Positions 9,799 to 19,087 of a DNA stretch of 64,000 nt are shown here, piece after piece. Both the position numbers and the translations under genes were made by a program. Every line of letters begins with the position of its first letter. Positions within the stretch are counted from its first letter, which is position 1. The notes beneath the pieces were generated by a model, which saw only the letters and a list, made by a program, of their open reading frames with translations, had not been told where the DNA came from and did no database searches. This DNA is from Candidatus Cottocaccamicrobium excrementipullorum (GTDB lineage: Bacteria; Bacillota; Clostridia; Lachnospirales; Lachnospiraceae). Location: NCBI GenBank assembly GCA_018713255.1, contig DVFL01000002.1, forward strand, positions 1 to 64,000, read 5' to 3'.

Positions 9799-10194
9799 TT
9801 ACAGCTCAATCACTTCCGGCTCGGCAGTAAATGAATAAATGGCTGCCGTACCACGCTCGAAGTAAAACACGGTCATCAGGTTATCGTCCACTGTGTACAT
9901 GCTGCTCAAAGCTGCTTTGTTGTCGTTCATCATGGCGACGCGGGCTTCCCGGCGGGTGTCCTCTTTGACTTCACCCTCAACGCGGATCCAGGTTCCTTTG
10001 TGCATGCCGCAGATTTCCACCTTGCCATTGGCTTTCATCTGCTGATAAACCTTTTTCTGGTTGTTGGTGACGAGGTACAGTTTCCCTTCAAATTCGCAGA
10101 CAGCACCAAAGGGACGCACATGGGGCTGACCATTCTCATCGGTGGCGAGATAAAACGTACCGCAGGACTTTAAATATTCGGTTGCTTTGTTCAT
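9799..10194 (-). CDS. pyridoxamine 5'-phosphate oxidase family protein
   Basis: MNKATEYLKSCGTFYLATDENGQPHVRPFGAVCEFEGKLYLVTNNQKKVYQQM. Confidence 0.9.
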   Translation of the reverse strand: MNKATEYLKSCGTFYLATDENGQPHVRPFGAVCEFEGKLYLVTNNQKKVYQQMKANGKVEICGMHKGTWIRVEGEVKEDTRREARVAMMNDNKAALSSMYTVDDNLMTVFYFERGTAAIYSFTAEPEVIEL

Positions 10195-10288
10195 GGTGAA
10201 AACTCCTTTCAAGATTCCTGTTGTGTTTTTCCTGTTTGTGAGTATAATTATATCTTACAAGCTTGAAATAGCAAGTACGATATTTATT

Positions 10289-10300
10289 GATACCAGTATC
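10289..10300. promoter_or_regulatory. candidate operator (inverted repeat GATAC-CA-GTATC) in divergent PNPOx/HxlR intergenic region
   Basis: Perfect 5-bp dyad just upstream of the HxlR start. Confidence 0.4.
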
Positions 10301-10316
10301 AGGAAGGAACGTATCT

Positions 10317-10664
10317 ATGGAGAAAAAGAATCTATTCGGGAAATGCCCCTATGTTACAGCCCAAAAAGTTTTAACAGGCAAATGGTCGATGTACATCATG
10401 TATCTGCTGTCCGAAGGGCCCGTCCGATTTAATGAATTACAGCGGCGGATGCCGGAAGAAATGACACATACTACACTGTCTCGGCAATTAAAAAACCTTG
10501 AAAATGAAGGGTTGATTGTTCGAAAAGAGTATCAGCAGATTCCGCCGAAAGTAGAATATTGTCTGAGTGAAATTGGAGAGAAATTCAAGGACGTGCTGTC
10601 TGTGCTTGAAGTGTGGGGGAACGATTATATTCAGTATCTAAATAAAAAACAGTCAATTCTGTGA
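10317..10664 (+). CDS. HxlR family winged-helix transcriptional regulator
   Basis: CPYVTAQKVLTGKWSMYIMYLLSEGPVRFNELQRRMPEEMTHTTLSRQLKNLENEGLIVRKEYQQIPPKVEYCLSEIG. Confidence 0.92.
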   Translation: MEKKNLFGKCPYVTAQKVLTGKWSMYIMYLLSEGPVRFNELQRRMPEEMTHTTLSRQLKNLENEGLIVRKEYQQIPPKVEYCLSEIGEKFKDVLSVLEVWGNDYIQYLNKKQSIL

Positions 10665-10799
10665 AGATTGCGCCGCCCCCCCCTTTGTTAGCCGCATCTC
10701 TTCCGCTTCCGTCCCCCGTCTTTCCTCTGCTATTTGACAGAGGTGGACAGGGAACGGGAAATTTCACCTCCCTTTTTCCCAATGATTAAATAAGCTTAG

Positions 10800-11014
10800 T
10801 TATTATTTCTACGGTTGACTCTATCCCGTAATATGAGCTGCAGATACAAAAATCGTAATTTTCAGCCATCCCCCACGTCTTGCCAGTTATACTTTTATAA
10901 TAGTTACTCCGATTTCTGTCATTTTTGCCGATCATCTTTACGGCTTCAGCTTCTGTGACGCCATATTTGTCCTTCTGGAATTTGTCTTAAGGTAACGTAG
11001 GTATAGTTCTTCAT
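10800..11014 (-). pseudogene. cytidylate kinase-like family remnant (frameshifted, N-terminal portion missing)
   Basis: Minus strand: KFQKDKYGVTEAEAVKMIGKNDRNRSNYYKSITGKTWGMAENYDFCICSSYYGIE; upstream MKNYTYVTLRQIPEG lies in another frame. Confidence 0.55.
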
Positions 11015-11327
11015 GATTTTTCTCCTCTTCAATCTCTTTACCGGTGTTTCTGCCTGCAAGTACTATTTTCCTGGAATCAAGAATAACGAAATGAAAATTT
11101 TAAGTCAAGCCTTATTTTGGTTGTTGTGATTTCTGAAAGTTTGCAATATAATGAATTTTACAAAGGCAAATTTGAACAGCCAGCCGGAACCGGCTGGCTG
11201 AAATAATGTCAGAAACAATTTTAGCACCGATTTACAGAAGAAACGTTCCGACTAATCACAAGAGCTTCTTAACAGCTGATAAACAAAAGATTTCAGAACG
11301 GGCATAGAGCAAGGATGGCGAAAATAA

Positions 11328-12020
11328 ATGAAACATATTTTTTTGGTGGAAGACGATTTAAGTTTAATTCATGGCTTGTCCTTTGCAATCAAAAAGCAAG
11401 GCTATGAACTGACAATTGCCCGCACCAGTTTGGAGGCTGAGCAGCTGTGGGCAAACGGCAATTATGATCTGGTGATTTTGGATGTGACATTGCCGGACGG
11501 TTCAGGTTTCGACCTGTGCCAAAAAATCCGATCATCTTCCAAGATACCCATTATGTTTTTGACGGCGGCTGACGAGGAAACCGATATGATTATGGGCCTT
11601 GACATTGGCGGCGATGACTATATGACGAAACCATTTAAGCTGGCAGTGTTTCTTTCCAGAGTCAATGCCCTGCTGCGCCGCAGCGAAAATTTTAATCAAA
11701 GACAGACTGAGCCAGAACTGCAATCCAATGGCATACGAGTTCAGTTTCTCAAACAAAATGTTACCAAAAACGGAGTTCCCCTCAGCCTTACGGCCAATGA
11801 ATATAAACTGCTGTGCCTGTTGATGGAAAATCCCAATATTGTTCTCTCCTCGGAGCAAATTTTGAGTAAGCTCTGGGATTGCGAGGAAAAATATATTGAC
11901 AATAATTCTCTGACCGTTTACATCCGCCGGCTCCGCAAAAAAATTGAAGATAACCCTGCCGATCCGCAAAAGATAGTGACCGTCCGTCGCATGGGATATA
12001 AATGGAACACGGCAAAATGA
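11328..12020 (+). CDS. OmpR/PhoB-family response regulator
   Basis: IFLVEDDLSLIHGL..LVILDVTLPDGSGFDLC..GDDYMTKPF plus C-terminal winged helix. Confidence 0.93.
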   Translation: MKHIFLVEDDLSLIHGLSFAIKKQGYELTIARTSLEAEQLWANGNYDLVILDVTLPDGSGFDLCQKIRSSSKIPIMFLTAADEETDMIMGLDIGGDDYMTKPFKLAVFLSRVNALLRRSENFNQRQTEPELQSNGIRVQFLKQNVTKNGVPLSLTANEYKLLCLLMENPNIVLSSEQILSKLWDCEEKYIDNNSLTVYIRRLRKKIEDNPADPQKIVTVRRMGYKWNTAK

Positions 12021-12028
12021 GGTGAACC

Positions 12029-13066
12029 ATGAAAATACTGGTCAATCGAAAAATCAAACATCTATTTCTATACGTGCTGCTGGCATCAGCGGCTTTCACC
12101 GCAGTCTCTGTTCTCGTGATTTGCCTGGGGCTGAAAAATACAGCCTTTTTTGTGGTATTGGCTGCTCTGTTGATGACGCTTATGGTTTTTGCTGCCCTTT
12201 ATTGGTATTTTCAAGATCAAAGCAAAACCATGAATGAAGCTATATCACAGATCCGAGAATATATTGCCGGAAACCGAGATGCCCGTATCGAATGCGATGA
12301 TGAGGGCGATCTCTGCCGGCTGTTCCATGAGGTCAATTCTTTAGTTACGATTTTAAATGCTCACGCTGAAAACGAAGAACGAGCGAAAATTTTTATGAAG
12401 GAGACAATCTCTGATATTTCTCATCAGTTGAAAACGCCATTGACCGCGCTTAACATTTATAATGGGTTAATACAGCAGGAGTCAAACCATAATCCGGAGC
12501 TGAAAGAATTTGCCGCCCTCTCCGAACAGGAGTTGGAGCGAATTGAAAATCTTGTCCAAAACCTTTTGAAAATTGCCAAACTGGACGCGGGAACTATTAT
12601 CCTGGAAAAGAAGAGCCAAAATGTTGCAGGCATGATGAGATATCTGGAAAAACGCTTCGCCTATCAGGCACAGCAGCAGGAAAAAACGATTATTCTCTCT
12701 GGAAATGAAGAAGCTGCTCTTTTCTGCGATCAGACCTGGCTGATCGAGGCAATCAGCAATATCGTTAAAAATGCTTTTGATCATACAGAGCCTGGCGCCG
12801 TTATCCGCATTACATGGCGTGCTTTCGCTTCTGTTGTCCAGATTGTCATAAGTGATAATGGCTGCGGCATCCACCCGGAGGATCTGCTTCACATTTTCAA
12901 GCGGTTTTACCGCAGCCGTTTTTCAAATGATCCCCATGGAATCGGGCTGGGCCTGCCGCTGGCAAAAGCGATTATAGAGAAACATAACGGAACGATTGAG
13001 GTGAACAGCACGTTAGGTGTGGGAACAACCTTTACCATCAATTTTTTGAATCCTACAAAATTGTAG
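12029..13066 (+). CDS. sensor histidine kinase
   Basis: Two TM segments, ISDISHQLKTPLTAL H-box, NIVKNAFDHT, DNGCGIHPEDLLHIFKRFYR, GIGLGLPLAKAI. Confidence 0.93.
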   Translation: MKILVNRKIKHLFLYVLLASAAFTAVSVLVICLGLKNTAFFVVLAALLMTLMVFAALYWYFQDQSKTMNEAISQIREYIAGNRDARIECDDEGDLCRLFHEVNSLVTILNAHAENEERAKIFMKETISDISHQLKTPLTALNIYNGLIQQESNHNPELKEFAALSEQELERIENLVQNLLKIAKLDAGTIILEKKSQNVAGMMRYLEKRFAYQAQQQEKTIILSGNEEAALFCDQTWLIEAISNIVKNAFDHTEPGAVIRITWRAFASVVQIVISDNGCGIHPEDLLHIFKRFYRSRFSNDPHGIGLGLPLAKAIIEKHNGTIEVNSTLGVGTTFTINFLNPTKL

Positions 13067-13070
13067 GATT
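13049..13070 (+). terminator. Rho-independent terminator overlapping the stop codon of the histidine kinase gene
   Basis: AATCCTACAA-AA-TTGTAGGATT followed by TTTG; the TAG stop lies inside the 3' stem. Confidence 0.65.
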
Positions 13071-13171
13071 TTTGTCATCATACAGTAAGATTGACGTGCT
13101 ACTCTTTCTATATCATTGGCATTTCTCCTGCATACTGATATGAACAAAAACAGAAAGAGGGATTACGCAAT

Positions 13172-13855
13172 ATGGATTTGTTAGAGGTTAAGAATATATC
13201 AAAAAATTACGGGACAGGTGAAACTGTGGTTCATGCGTTGAAAAATGCTGACTTTTCCGTTCCCAAGGGTGAGTTTGTTGCGATTGTGGGCGAGTCCGGC
13301 TCCGGAAAAAGCACGCTGCTGAATATGATCGGCGCCTTGGATACTCCCACTTCAGGGAAGGTGTTCATTGACGGCAAAGATATTTTCTCAATGAAAGAAC
13401 ATAGCCTGACCGTATTCCGCCGCCGGAACATTGGTTTCATCTTTCAAAGTTTTAACTTGATTCCAGAATTGACGGTGGAACAGAATATGATCTTCCCGGT
13501 GCTGCTGGACTACCAGAAGCCTGATAAAAAGTATCTGGAGGAACTGCTGACGGTACTTGGATTAACAGAACGGCGCAGTCATCTGCCCAGCCAGCTTTCC
13601 GGCGGCCAACAACAGCGTGCAGCAATAGGCCGTGCACTAATTGCCCGCCCGGCACTGATTCTGGCTGATGAACCGACTGGAAATTTAGACACCCAAAACA
13701 CCAGCGAAGTAATGGCTCTGCTGAAAGAAGCCTCCCGGCTGTATCAACAGACTATTGTGATGATTACCCACAGCCAGAACATCGCTCAGACTGCAGACCG
13801 CATCCTGCAGGTGTCGGACGGCGTAGTAACCGATTTGGGGAGGTGCCGAGGATGA
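13172..13855 (+). CDS. ABC transporter ATP-binding protein (MacB/BceA-like)
   Basis: [55 protein letters not shown]. Confidence 0.95.
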   Translation: MDLLEVKNISKNYGTGETVVHALKNADFSVPKGEFVAIVGESGSGKSTLLNMIGALDTPTSGKVFIDGKDIFSMKEHSLTVFRRRNIGFIFQSFNLIPELTVEQNMIFPVLLDYQKPDKKYLEELLTVLGLTERRSHLPSQLSGGQQQRAAIGRALIARPALILADEPTGNLDTQNTSEVMALLKEASRLYQQTIVMITHSQNIAQTADRILQVSDGVVTDLGRCRG

Positions 13856-15669
13856 AAAGCTATTTAAGTTTAATCCCAATCTCTGCAAAAATTCACCGGC
13901 GGCAAAACCGTATGACGCTGCTCTGCATTATTTTCGCTGTGTTCATGGTTACGGCAATTTTCAGTATGGCGGAAATAGGGATTCGAATGGAGCAGCTCCG
14001 GCTGTCAGATAAACATGAGGATTTTTCATTTCTGGAAAGTTTGACAGGCACTGCAATGGGACAAACATTGTTGATGACAGCAATCGCAATGTTTCTTCTG
14101 GTCTTGATTGCTGGGATATTGATGATCTCCAGCAGCATTAACAGCAGTGTATCGCAGCGCACCCAGTTCTTTGGCATGATGCGCTGCATCGGCATGAGCA
14201 GGCAGCAGATCATCCGCTTTGTCTGTTTGGAATCTTTAAATTGGTGCAAAACTGCTATTCCCATTGGTTTGCTCTCGGGAATTTTGATGTCCTGGATACT
14301 ATCCGCCGCTTTGCGTTTTCTTGTAGGGGAAGAATTCTCGAATATTCCGCTGTTTAACATCAGCGGTATTGGAATTGTCAGCGGTATTTTGGTGGGGATA
14401 ATTACCGTCCTGTTAGCGGCAAGGACTCCAGCCAAACATGCGGCAAGCGTTTCTCCTATTGCAGCGGTTTCTGGAAATTCTGAAAAGACAAAAACGTCCT
14501 TCAGCTCTGTTCACACAGGTTTTCTTAAGATTGAAACGGCGCTGGGGATTCATCATGCAGCAGCTGCAAAGAAAAACCTGGTTTTAATGGCGGGATCCTT
14601 TGCATTAAGTATCATTCTGTTTTTGAGCTTTTCTGTCCTGATTGATTTTGTGGATCACCTGATGCCCCAGTCAGCGGCCGCTTCTGATCTCGACATTTCA
14701 AGCAGTGATGGATCCAATTCTATTGACTGCGCTTTAAGGCAGACACTGGCCAATATGGACGGGGTCAAACAGGTCTATGGACGCAGAAGTAGCTTTGATG
14801 TTGCCGCCGGTCTGGATGGGGACACAGCTCTTTCCGGCGCTGTGGATCTGGTTTCCTTTGACGATTTTGACTTGAAAGCTCTCCGCAAGGATGGTACTCT
14901 CTGCAGGGGAAGTAATTTGTCAAAGGTCTTTGGTGACAGCAAGTATGTTCTGGCGACCTGGGATCAAAACAGTTCCTTGGATATAGGCGATTCCGTCATT
15001 GTAGGAAATGAGCAGCTTACGATTGCTGGATTGTTGAACTATGACCCATTCAGCGAAAATGGCCTTGCTGGCGGGAAAATTACCCTGATTACATCGGATG
15101 AGACCTTTGCTCGACTGACTGGTATTTTTGATTATTCACTCATGCTAATTCAGACAGATTCCGATGTGACAGATGAGGATATCGCTGCTATCCGCCGAGT
15201 CGTGGAAGAAAATGGTTATACAATGACTGACAAACGGGATCAACGGACATCCGGCACTTACCTTGCTTTTGTTGTCTGTATTTATGCTTTCCTTGGCATC
15301 ATTACGCTGGTTGCCGTGCTGAATATCTCAAACAGTATCTCCATGAGCGTATCCTCCCGCATCAAACAGTATGGTTCGATGCGGGCAGTGGGCATGGATG
15401 GACGCCAGCTTTTTAAAATGATTCTGGCAGAAGCTTTTACTTATGCTTTTGGGGGCTGCGTCATGGGATGCGCAGTTGGCCTGCCCTTCAGCAAAATCAT
15501 GTACGATTTCCTGATCACGGCTCATTTTCCCTATGCTTCCTGGGCCCTGCCGGTCAAGCCGCTGGCTGTTATTGTTCTGTTTGTCATCGCCACAGCAGTA
15601 TTCGCCGCCTATTTTCCGGCTAAAGGCATACGGACAGTTTCAATAGCGGAAACCATCAATGAATTGTAA
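13843..15669 (+). CDS. FtsX-like ABC transporter permease
   Basis: Two FtsX-type TM blocks; QRTQFFGMMRCIGMSRQQIIRF and RIKQYGSMRAVGMDGRQLFKMI; ORF overlaps the ATPase end. Confidence 0.9.
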   Translation: MPRMKSYLSLIPISAKIHRRQNRMTLLCIIFAVFMVTAIFSMAEIGIRMEQLRLSDKHEDFSFLESLTGTAMGQTLLMTAIAMFLLVLIAGILMISSSINSSVSQRTQFFGMMRCIGMSRQQIIRFVCLESLNWCKTAIPIGLLSGILMSWILSAALRFLVGEEFSNIPLFNISGIGIVSGILVGIITVLLAARTPAKHAASVSPIAAVSGNSEKTKTSFSSVHTGFLKIETALGIHHAAAAKKNLVLMAGSFALSIILFLSFSVLIDFVDHLMPQSAAASDLDISSSDGSNSIDCALRQTLANMDGVKQVYGRRSSFDVAAGLDGDTALSGAVDLVSFDDFDLKALRKDGTLCRGSNLSKVFGDSKYVLATWDQNSSLDIGDSVIVGNEQLTIAGLLNYDPFSENGLAGGKITLITSDETFARLTGIFDYSLMLIQTDSDVTDEDIAAIRRVVEENGYTMTDKRDQRTSGTYLAFVVCIYAFLGIITLVAVLNISNSISMSVSSRIKQYGSMRAVGMDGRQLFKMILAEAFTYAFGGCVMGCAVGLPFSKIMYDFLITAHFPYASWALPVKPLAVIVLFVIATAVFAAYFPAKGIRTVSIAETINEL

Positions 15670-15683
15670 GGGATAGCCAAAGA

Positions 15684-16067
15684 TTATCTCCCTTCATTCT
15701 GCATCGGCGTTCCAACTTCAATTAAATTCCCGTCTAAATCATAAAAACGGATCACTTTCTGACCCCAGTGATGAAGGATAAGCCGATTGACGTATTGAAT
15801 GGAGGGATATAATTTTTCCAATTTTTCAATGAATGCTTCAATGTTTTGTTCTTCAAAATACAGTTCACAAGAATTGCTTTTTGGAATAATCTCTTTTCCT
15901 AAAAAATCTCTCCAAATGCTTTCCTCCTGGAGAACAAGACCTTCCGTTAAGATCATATTTCCCTTTTGATCCAATATTGTATCCAATCCAAACAAATCAT
16001 GATAAAATTTTTTTGATTTTTCAATATCTTTCACAACGATCAAAATATTCCTTAATTTCATTGCCAA
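15684..16067 (-). CDS. VOC family (glyoxalase/bleomycin resistance-like) protein
   Basis: LRNILIVVKDIEKSKKFYHDLFGLDTILDQKGNMILTEGL...VIRFYDLDGNLIEVGTPM. Confidence 0.88.
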   Translation of the reverse strand: MAMKLRNILIVVKDIEKSKKFYHDLFGLDTILDQKGNMILTEGLVLQEESIWRDFLGKEIIPKSNSCELYFEEQNIEAFIEKLEKLYPSIQYVNRLILHHWGQKVIRFYDLDGNLIEVGTPMQNEGR

Positions 16068-16211
16068 TATTCCTCCAAAATCTTACACATTTATCGCTGA
16101 GTCTATTATACTATGATTAAGTGCGTTTGAAAATAAAGGAAATAGTAATTGATGCCGTTATGCCTTTATGCCAGAACAGATTTCTGTGCTGTGATAGTGA
16201 TCCTTTCGATT

Positions 16212-17165
16212 TTACTGTTTTAAATACCGGTCAAAAAAATCAATAATTATTTTTTGTGTCATCGGCTGAAAAAACTCTGGAGTACCATGCCCTGCATTTT
16301 TCACAAGGTATAAGTTGACGCGGTTCTCAAGTCCGGCTTTGCACAACGCCTCATAATAAGCGATACTAGATTCAACTGGTACAACCGTATCGGCAGTCCC
16401 GTGCAGAATCGTTAATGGGCACATGTTGCTATTGACTGCACTAATGGGTGATGCAGCCGATGCACGATTCTCCATTTCTTCAACAGACATGTCTGATTTT
16501 AAGTTTAAGAGCAATCCCTCGTGGGTATCTGAAATGGTTTTCCAGCGGTACCCCGGTTGTTTGATTTTAATCATATCTTTTCTTAAAAAATCTTTAATGT
16601 CTTTTAGCCCAAACATATCCACTGCTGCCTGTATCTTGCTGGATTGATCACTCCATTCTCCTAGATCAAAGCCATCAGTATTCATCGCCATCCAGGCGGC
16701 AAGCATCCCCCCCGCCGAGCGGCCAATCACACCTACTCGTTCTGGATTAATAGCATATTTATCTGCATTTGCCCGCAAAAAACGCACTGCTGTTTTACAG
16801 TCGATTAATTGGCTGGGAAATTTGCCCTGACTACTGCTGCGATAATGAATCAAAGCCACAATGTATCCTGCCTCAGCTAAATATTCTAATTCAGCCGCCA
16901 TCATTGTTTTTAAATCTTCCGTTGCCCGCCATCCTACCCCGTTAAACCATACCAGAAGTGGAAGCCGTGGAATTTCTTCTATATCCTCTCCCATTGCCAG
17001 GCGCCGTTCCACATTACCATTTTGCGTCATAAGCGCTAATGTTAAATCTAAAGGGCGTCCATCCAAATCCTTTACATGAGAATATACGATGTTGTCGATA
17101 AAATTAACGGATTTTCTTGCTTTTCCAGGATCAATGTTAAAAATCATAGTGTACTCCTTTTTCAT
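16212..17165 (-). CDS. alpha/beta hydrolase
   Basis: VGVIGRSAGGMLAAWMAMN nucleophile elbow; ILHGTADTVVPVESS; NAGHG. Confidence 0.85.
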   Translation of the reverse strand: MKKEYTMIFNIDPGKARKSVNFIDNIVYSHVKDLDGRPLDLTLALMTQNGNVERRLAMGEDIEEIPRLPLLVWFNGVGWRATEDLKTMMAAELEYLAEAGYIVALIHYRSSSQGKFPSQLIDCKTAVRFLRANADKYAINPERVGVIGRSAGGMLAAWMAMNTDGFDLGEWSDQSSKIQAAVDMFGLKDIKDFLRKDMIKIKQPGYRWKTISDTHEGLLLNLKSDMSVEEMENRASAASPISAVNSNMCPLTILHGTADTVVPVESSIAYYEALCKAGLENRVNLYLVKNAGHGTPEFFQPMTQKIIIDFFDRYLKQ

Positions 17166-17171
17166 TCTGTT

Positions 17172-18074
17172 TTATTTGACATCCATTATTTCTCGAATAA
17201 TTAAATTTTGAGCTTCCCTCCACTCTCCGGACAAGCGAACTGTAAATCCATGGCGGCTGTTTATATATCGTCTCATTTTTACTTCAACTCCCGCTTCAAT
17301 CATTTTCATTCCGTAGGATTCATTAATATGGCAGAATGGACAGTTCTTTGCATTAATGATTAATGCCCGAGGAAGGCCATGCATCATATCTGATGTAGCA
17401 AAAGCTGGAGATACATATGGATTTTTTAATAATTCTGCATCACCATCCGCATATAACATTGATAATGCCCTTGAACGCTCCTGCTTTTCGTCCAAAAGTG
17501 GAGCATAATTATCATTTGCTGCATAGTCCAGAATTTGCAAGCATATTTGGATATCCTTTTCTTTTGCCGCTCTCAGCGAAATTGCAGCCGCAAGGCAGCC
17601 TCCTGCACTATGACCTCCGATTGATATTCTCTGTGGATCTGCCCCCAAATCGCTGCAATGCCTGGATACCCAGCGAACAACTTCGTACGACTGTTCAAAT
17701 GCAACAGGGTATGCATAATTATCAGATGTTGCATAATCAACATCAATAACAATTCCGTGTATCCCAGCAGCTATATGTGCGCAATACCAGTCATCATCTT
17801 GATCTTGCTTAAATATAAATCCGCCGCCATGAAGATTTATATGTACTGGGCAGTTTTCACTTTTATCGTGTGCCCTTGAAATGATGCAGCGGACCGGAAC
17901 ACCTACAGCCGGAACTTCTATTTGAATTTCTTCGCGAGTTACTTGTTCCATGTATTGGCAGTAATCTTTCGGGATCACCCGCTGAGCCAGCTTTGCCTCT
18001 CTCCCTTTACCGGTTTTTTCCAAAATTTCAAACCATTTTTCTCGTTCTTCCATCGTCATCGACATCATCATCAC
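17172..18074 (-). CDS. alpha/beta hydrolase (Aes/HSL-like esterase)
   Basis: VHINLHGGGFIFKQ oxyanion motif, ISIGGHSAGGCLAAAISL. Confidence 0.85.
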   Translation of the reverse strand: MMMMSMTMEEREKWFEILEKTGKGREAKLAQRVIPKDYCQYMEQVTREEIQIEVPAVGVPVRCIISRAHDKSENCPVHINLHGGGFIFKQDQDDDWYCAHIAAGIHGIVIDVDYATSDNYAYPVAFEQSYEVVRWVSRHCSDLGADPQRISIGGHSAGGCLAAAISLRAAKEKDIQICLQILDYAANDNYAPLLDEKQERSRALSMLYADGDAELLKNPYVSPAFATSDMMHGLPRALIINAKNCPFCHINESYGMKMIEAGVEVKMRRYINSRHGFTVRLSGEWREAQNLIIREIMDVK

Positions 18075-18087
18075 CTCCCAATTTGAC

Positions 18088-19059
18088 CTATCTTCCTAAT
18101 TCTCTCTCCGCAGCTTCCATCAATCCCTTCATATATCCGGTGGAATAAGCAAATGCACCTAGAACGCCGCCAAATCCTTCTAACGGTTTAAATGCATGAT
18201 CTATTGAAATAACTGCGTTACAATCACATGCAACAAATTGTTTCATAATTGCATACATATCTGCATATCCATCTTCTGCCAATGTCTCTTGAAAATTTGG
18301 AAGCGGCGAATCCACATTACGAAAATGAATACATAAAATTTTATCTTTTTTACAAAATTCTTGGATATCTGCCATAATGTTTCCAAACGCTTCACCTCCC
18401 TCCAACCAACAGCCAACACAAAGTTTCATTCCCAATGCTGGGCTTTCATGAGCCATTGCGAAGGCTTTTCGATAGCAATCTGTATTGTAAATTAAACTAG
18501 GAATTCCTGCCATGCAGGACAATGGGGGATCGTTAGGATGAAGAGCCAAACGTACCCCAACTTCTTCTGCCACAGGAATAACGCGATCAAGAAAATATTG
18601 AAAATTGTTCCAAATTTCGGTTTCATCATAACTGCGCTCTTCCGCATTATGACGTTTTAATATCTCCTCCTGACACACATAAGAAGATATTCCTCCTCGT
18701 GTATTCTCCCCTGCACGATATCCTGTTCTTAAAATTCCATTGGGCTGCCATGCAATAGAAGTAAATGGCACATGTGCTTTTCCTAAAACTCGAAGCAGAT
18801 GAAGGAATCTTTCAATTTGCTCATCTCGATCAGAATAGCCAAGATGAATACTTTTATTTTTTTGCAACGCCGGGCATAATGCATCCGACACCTGCAAAGA
18901 ATATTCCGCTAACCGCTCTTGCTGCGCTGCTACAGTTTTATCAGTAATCTCTTCCGGTTTCAGCATAAGACTGACATATTCTATTCCCATCTGGCGGATA
19001 AAACGGAGTGCTTCATCGCTTTCCTCGGTGGTGACTGGTATTTGTGGTTTCAATGGCAT
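18088..19059 (-). CDS. uxuA: mannonate dehydratase (UxuA)-family protein
   Basis: VRLALHPNDPPLSCMAGIPSLIYN, GMKLCVGCWLEGGE, ILCIHFRNVDSPLPNFQETLAEDG; start MPLKPQIPVTT preferred. Confidence 0.75.
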   Translation of the reverse strand: MPLKPQIPVTTEESDEALRFIRQMGIEYVSLMLKPEEITDKTVAAQQERLAEYSLQVSDALCPALQKNKSIHLGYSDRDEQIERFLHLLRVLGKAHVPFTSIAWQPNGILRTGYRAGENTRGGISSYVCQEEILKRHNAEERSYDETEIWNNFQYFLDRVIPVAEEVGVRLALHPNDPPLSCMAGIPSLIYNTDCYRKAFAMAHESPALGMKLCVGCWLEGGEAFGNIMADIQEFCKKDKILCIHFRNVDSPLPNFQETLAEDGYADMYAIMKQFVACDCNAVISIDHAFKPLEGFGGVLGAFAYSTGYMKGLMEAAERELGR

Positions 19060-19087
19060 AATTAATTTTCCTTTCGTTTTCGATTGA

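Noticed and set aside
10670-10690. C9 tract (gccgccccccccctttg) as a possible phase-variation site
   Set aside because: Lies after the HxlR stop codon with no ORF it could switch
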